7,739 nucleotides of DNA from assembly GCA_945861365.1 (NCBI GenBank), contig CAMAUH010000196.1, positions 1 to 7,739 on the forward strand, written 5' to 3'. A model generated the notes under the pieces. The model searched no databases, was not told where the DNA came from, and saw only the letters and a list, made by a program, of their open reading frames with translations. Source of the DNA: Candidatus Kuenenia stuttgartensis (GTDB taxonomy: Bacteria; Planctomycetota; UBA1135; UBA2386). Both the position numbers and the translations under genes were made by a program. How positions within the stretch are numbered: the stretch's first letter is position 1; each line of letters starts with the position of its first letter. Of the stretch, positions 5,969 through 7,739 are shown piece after piece.

Positions 5969-7739
5969 CTAGCGGCCGTCGCGTTGGCGCGGGCGCGCCG
6001 GGCCGAGCTTCTGCCGCAGCGGCTGCAGCCACGTGTGCAACGCGGCGCAATCCGCAGCACTCGCCGGTTCCGCAGTCGTCGGTGCCGGGCCCAGCTCGAC
6101 GGCCAGGATGGCCGCCGCCTGTTCGATCGCCGCGCGCACGCCGTCCACCTTGCCGCGCACCAGCGTGCGTTCGGCCTGGACCGTCAGCGCCTGCGCGTAG
6201 GCCTGCTTCTCGAGGTCCCCGCTGCCCTCGGTGCGCATGGCCACGGCCCCGGAATCCACCGCGGCGGCGAGGTAGCGATCGCCGAGTTCGGTCGGCAACC
6301 CCATCAGCATGCGGATCGGCTTGCCGCCGGCATCGACGGTCTCGGCGTCGGCTCGCTGCGGGTTGCGGCCGTCGGCGCGCAGCGCTTCGCGCAGCAGGGC
6401 GTCGCTGACCGCCGCGGGCCAGAACGGCGACTTCGGCGCCGCAGCCGTCAGCTGCTCCAGCAGTGCCAGGCCGTCGACCGGGCTCTCGCCGCCGCTGCGC
6501 CACTCGAGCACCTTGTCGACGAGGTCGAGTGCGTCGTAGCCGAGGCCGTCGCGCAGCTGCGTGAAGTCGAGCGGCGCCTTGGCCGCGGCGACCAGGAACG
6601 TCGCCGCGCGTTCGCGGTCGGCGGCGGGGCCCTGCGTGCAGGCGTGGCCCGAACCGAGGTGCAGCAGCGTCGTGTAGGCGCGCACGCTGTCGGCGTAGGC
6701 CGGGTTGCTGCGTTCGGCGGCCGCGAACAGCGGCATCGCCGCCGCGTAGTGCTCGACCGCGGCGCGCGGTTGCTCGCGGCGGCGCAGTTCTTCCGCGACC
6801 AGCAGGCGCGCGTGGCCGGCCCACCACTGCGCATCGGCGCTCGGCGTCGGCCGCAGCGCGAGGTCGGCGAGGGCCGGGGCTGCCTGCCACCGGTCGGCGC
6901 GCCACAGTGCCGCGTAGAGCGCGTTGCGCACGTCCGCCGCCGCCGGCAGCCGCTGCTGCGCGTGCATCAGGATCGCGATCTCCTCGCGCACGAGGCCGAG
7001 CGAACCGGCGAACGACGCGAAGCCCACCCAGTCCTTGCCGTTGCCGAACGGACTGACCGCGGCGAGGCCGAGGCCGACCAGACCGCCGCTCATCGCGCTG
7101 ACCGCGGTGAGCGGCGTGTGGTCGTTGCCGAGGAAGATGACGTCGGGCTTGCGGCTCGGCAGCACGCGCGCTTCGGCATCGCCGATCCAGCGCAGCGCCT
7201 CCACGGCCTTCGCGTCCTGCAGTGCTGCGCTGCGTTCCCCGGCCTCCAGCGGCCACGCGTGGCCGGTCAGCGCCAGCGCGCGCATGCCGCACTCCCGTTC
7301 GATCTCGTAGCGCTGCAGGAAGTACGCGACGTGCGCGCGTTCGAGCCACCAGTCGAAATGCGTCGGCCGCAGCGTGGTCGCGCGTTCGAGGTAGCGCGCC
7401 GCGTCTTCGAACAGCAGCTGCGTGCCCGCGGTCGCGGCTTCGACCTGGGAGCGGCCGAGATCGAACGACGCGAGGCCGATCGCGGCGAGCAGGTCGGGAT
7501 CGTCGCGGTCGTTCGCCAGCCGGCTGTCGAGGTCGCGCAGGTGCTCGTGCAGCGTCGCCGCGGCCGCGGGTGCGCGCTTCAGCCATCCTGCGCGCGGCAG
7601 CGGCTCACCGCCCTTCGGCGCGTCGCGGCCGAGGTCGAGCAGCGCGCCGACCGGCGACCGCTCCGGACCTGGCGGGCAAGACAGCTGCGCGATCGCCCAC
7701 AGGCGCACGCGCAGGTCGGTCGCCTCGAGGCCGGTCGCA
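5969..7739 (-). CDS. TPR-like helical-repeat (solenoid) protein, 5' end outside window
   Basis: The frame ends at TAG 5969-5971 and stays open to the right edge, reading through a GTG at 7708 with ATGLEATDLRV before it. The gene therefore probably begins outside the window; at least 589 residues are visible. I do not recognise a named family. Counting from GTG 7708, TPR-like helical pairs with the usual small/large residue spacing are visible. Examples are LLAAIGLASFDLG (73-85), AARYLERATTLRPTHFDWWLERAHVAYFLQ (starting at 103), AEELRRREQPRAAVEHYAAA (starting at 305) and FAAAERSNPAYADSVRAY (starting at 328). Between them lies a Gly-rich hydrophobic stretch, GGLVGLGLAAV (208-218), followed by GNGKDWVGFASFAGSLG (222-238), which is unlike a TPR and is the most distinctive segment. 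No signal peptide can be judged. The C-terminus is basic (RPRQRDGR). Such proteins usually scaffold complexes; a kinase or other catalytic domain might lie upstream outside the window. Confidence 0.72.
   Translation of the reverse strand, partial: ATGLEATDLRVRLWAIAQLSCPPGPERSPVGALLDLGRDAPKGGEPLPRAGWLKRAPAAAATLHEHLRDLDSRLANDRDDPDLLAAIGLASFDLGRSQVEAATAGTQLLFEDAARYLERATTLRPTHFDWWLERAHVAYFLQRYEIERECGMRALALTGHAWPLEAGERSAALQDAKAVEALRWIGDAEARVLPSRKPDVIFLGNDHTPLTAVSAMSGGLVGLGLAAVSPFGNGKDWVGFASFAGSLGLVREEIAILMHAQQRLPAAADVRNALYAALWRADRWQAAPALADLALRPTPSADAQWWAGHARLLVAEELRRREQPRAAVEHYAAAMPLFAAAERSNPAYADSVRAYTTLLHLGSGHACTQGPAADRERAATFLVAAAKAPLDFTQLRDGLGYDALDLVDKVLEWRSGGESPVDGLALLEQLTAAAPKSPFWPAAVSDALLREALRADGRNPQRADAETVDAGGKPIRMLMGLPTELGDRYLAAAVDSGAVAMRTEGSGDLEKQAYAQALTVQAERTLVRGKVDGVRAAIEQAAAILAVELGPAPTTAEPASAADCAALHTWLQPLRQKLGPARPRQRDGR

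Noticed and set aside
5960..5980. GGATCC..CTCTAG..CGGCCG run resembling a cloning polylinker
   Set aside because: It only loosely resembles a vector multiple-cloning site: the XbaI and NotI sites are incomplete, and it forms the natural stop codon and last codons (basic C-terminus) of the TPR-like gene.
5925..7586. 553-codon minus-strand frame within the TPR-like gene
   Set aside because: It is an alternative frame with a strongly Arg/Gly/Ala-biased product and no repeat structure; the 5969-7739 frame gives a normal helical protein.
1..7739. CRISPR arrays, tRNA/rRNA genes, insertion sequences, attachment sites
   Set aside because: Looked for on both strands; no regularly spaced repeats, cloverleaf-like segments, transposase frames or flanking terminal repeats were found.

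Overview
This window is very GC-rich, with strong G/C preference at third codon positions. It carries six substantial genes, tightly packed, and no RNA genes. Most starts have no convincing Shine-Dalgarno sequence. That, together with a Uma2-type nuclease, a large helical-repeat protein and an XPB/Bax1-like gene pair, suggests an environmental, high-GC bacterium. Planctomycetota is my best guess, inferred from gene content only.

Layout. Plus strand, 1-2457: the 3' end of an unrecognised secreted or beta-sandwich-type protein (1-333), an N-formylglutamate amidohydrolase-like protein (394-1311), and a CorA-type divalent-cation transporter (1372-2457). The two gaps between them are 60 bases each. 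Next comes a short convergent zone (2458-2578) holding a weak hairpin and a 39-codon open frame whose second half looks like a coding remnant. Minus strand, 5034 down to 2529: a two-gene unit of a DUF790/Bax1-like nuclease (2529-3782) preceded by an XPB-like SF2 helicase (3688-5034); the frames overlap by 95 bases. Divergent from this pair is a Uma2-family PD-(D/E)XK nuclease on the plus strand (5189-5899). After a short convergent gap with two tandem hairpins, a long minus-strand gene for a TPR-like solenoid protein (5969-7739) runs off the right edge.

The most notable content is the minus-strand pair. The architecture is that of the archaeal XPB-Bax1 helicase-nuclease machine. The XPB-like partner has kept the fold landmarks but lost the residues for ATP hydrolysis: no Walker A lysine, no DExH box, and a degenerate TAT motif. 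The nuclease partner keeps a full set of candidate catalytic residues. This reads as a pseudo-helicase that may serve as a DNA-binding or scaffolding subunit for an active nuclease, an arrangement I do not know to have been described.

No stretch longer than 300 bases lacks a gene.
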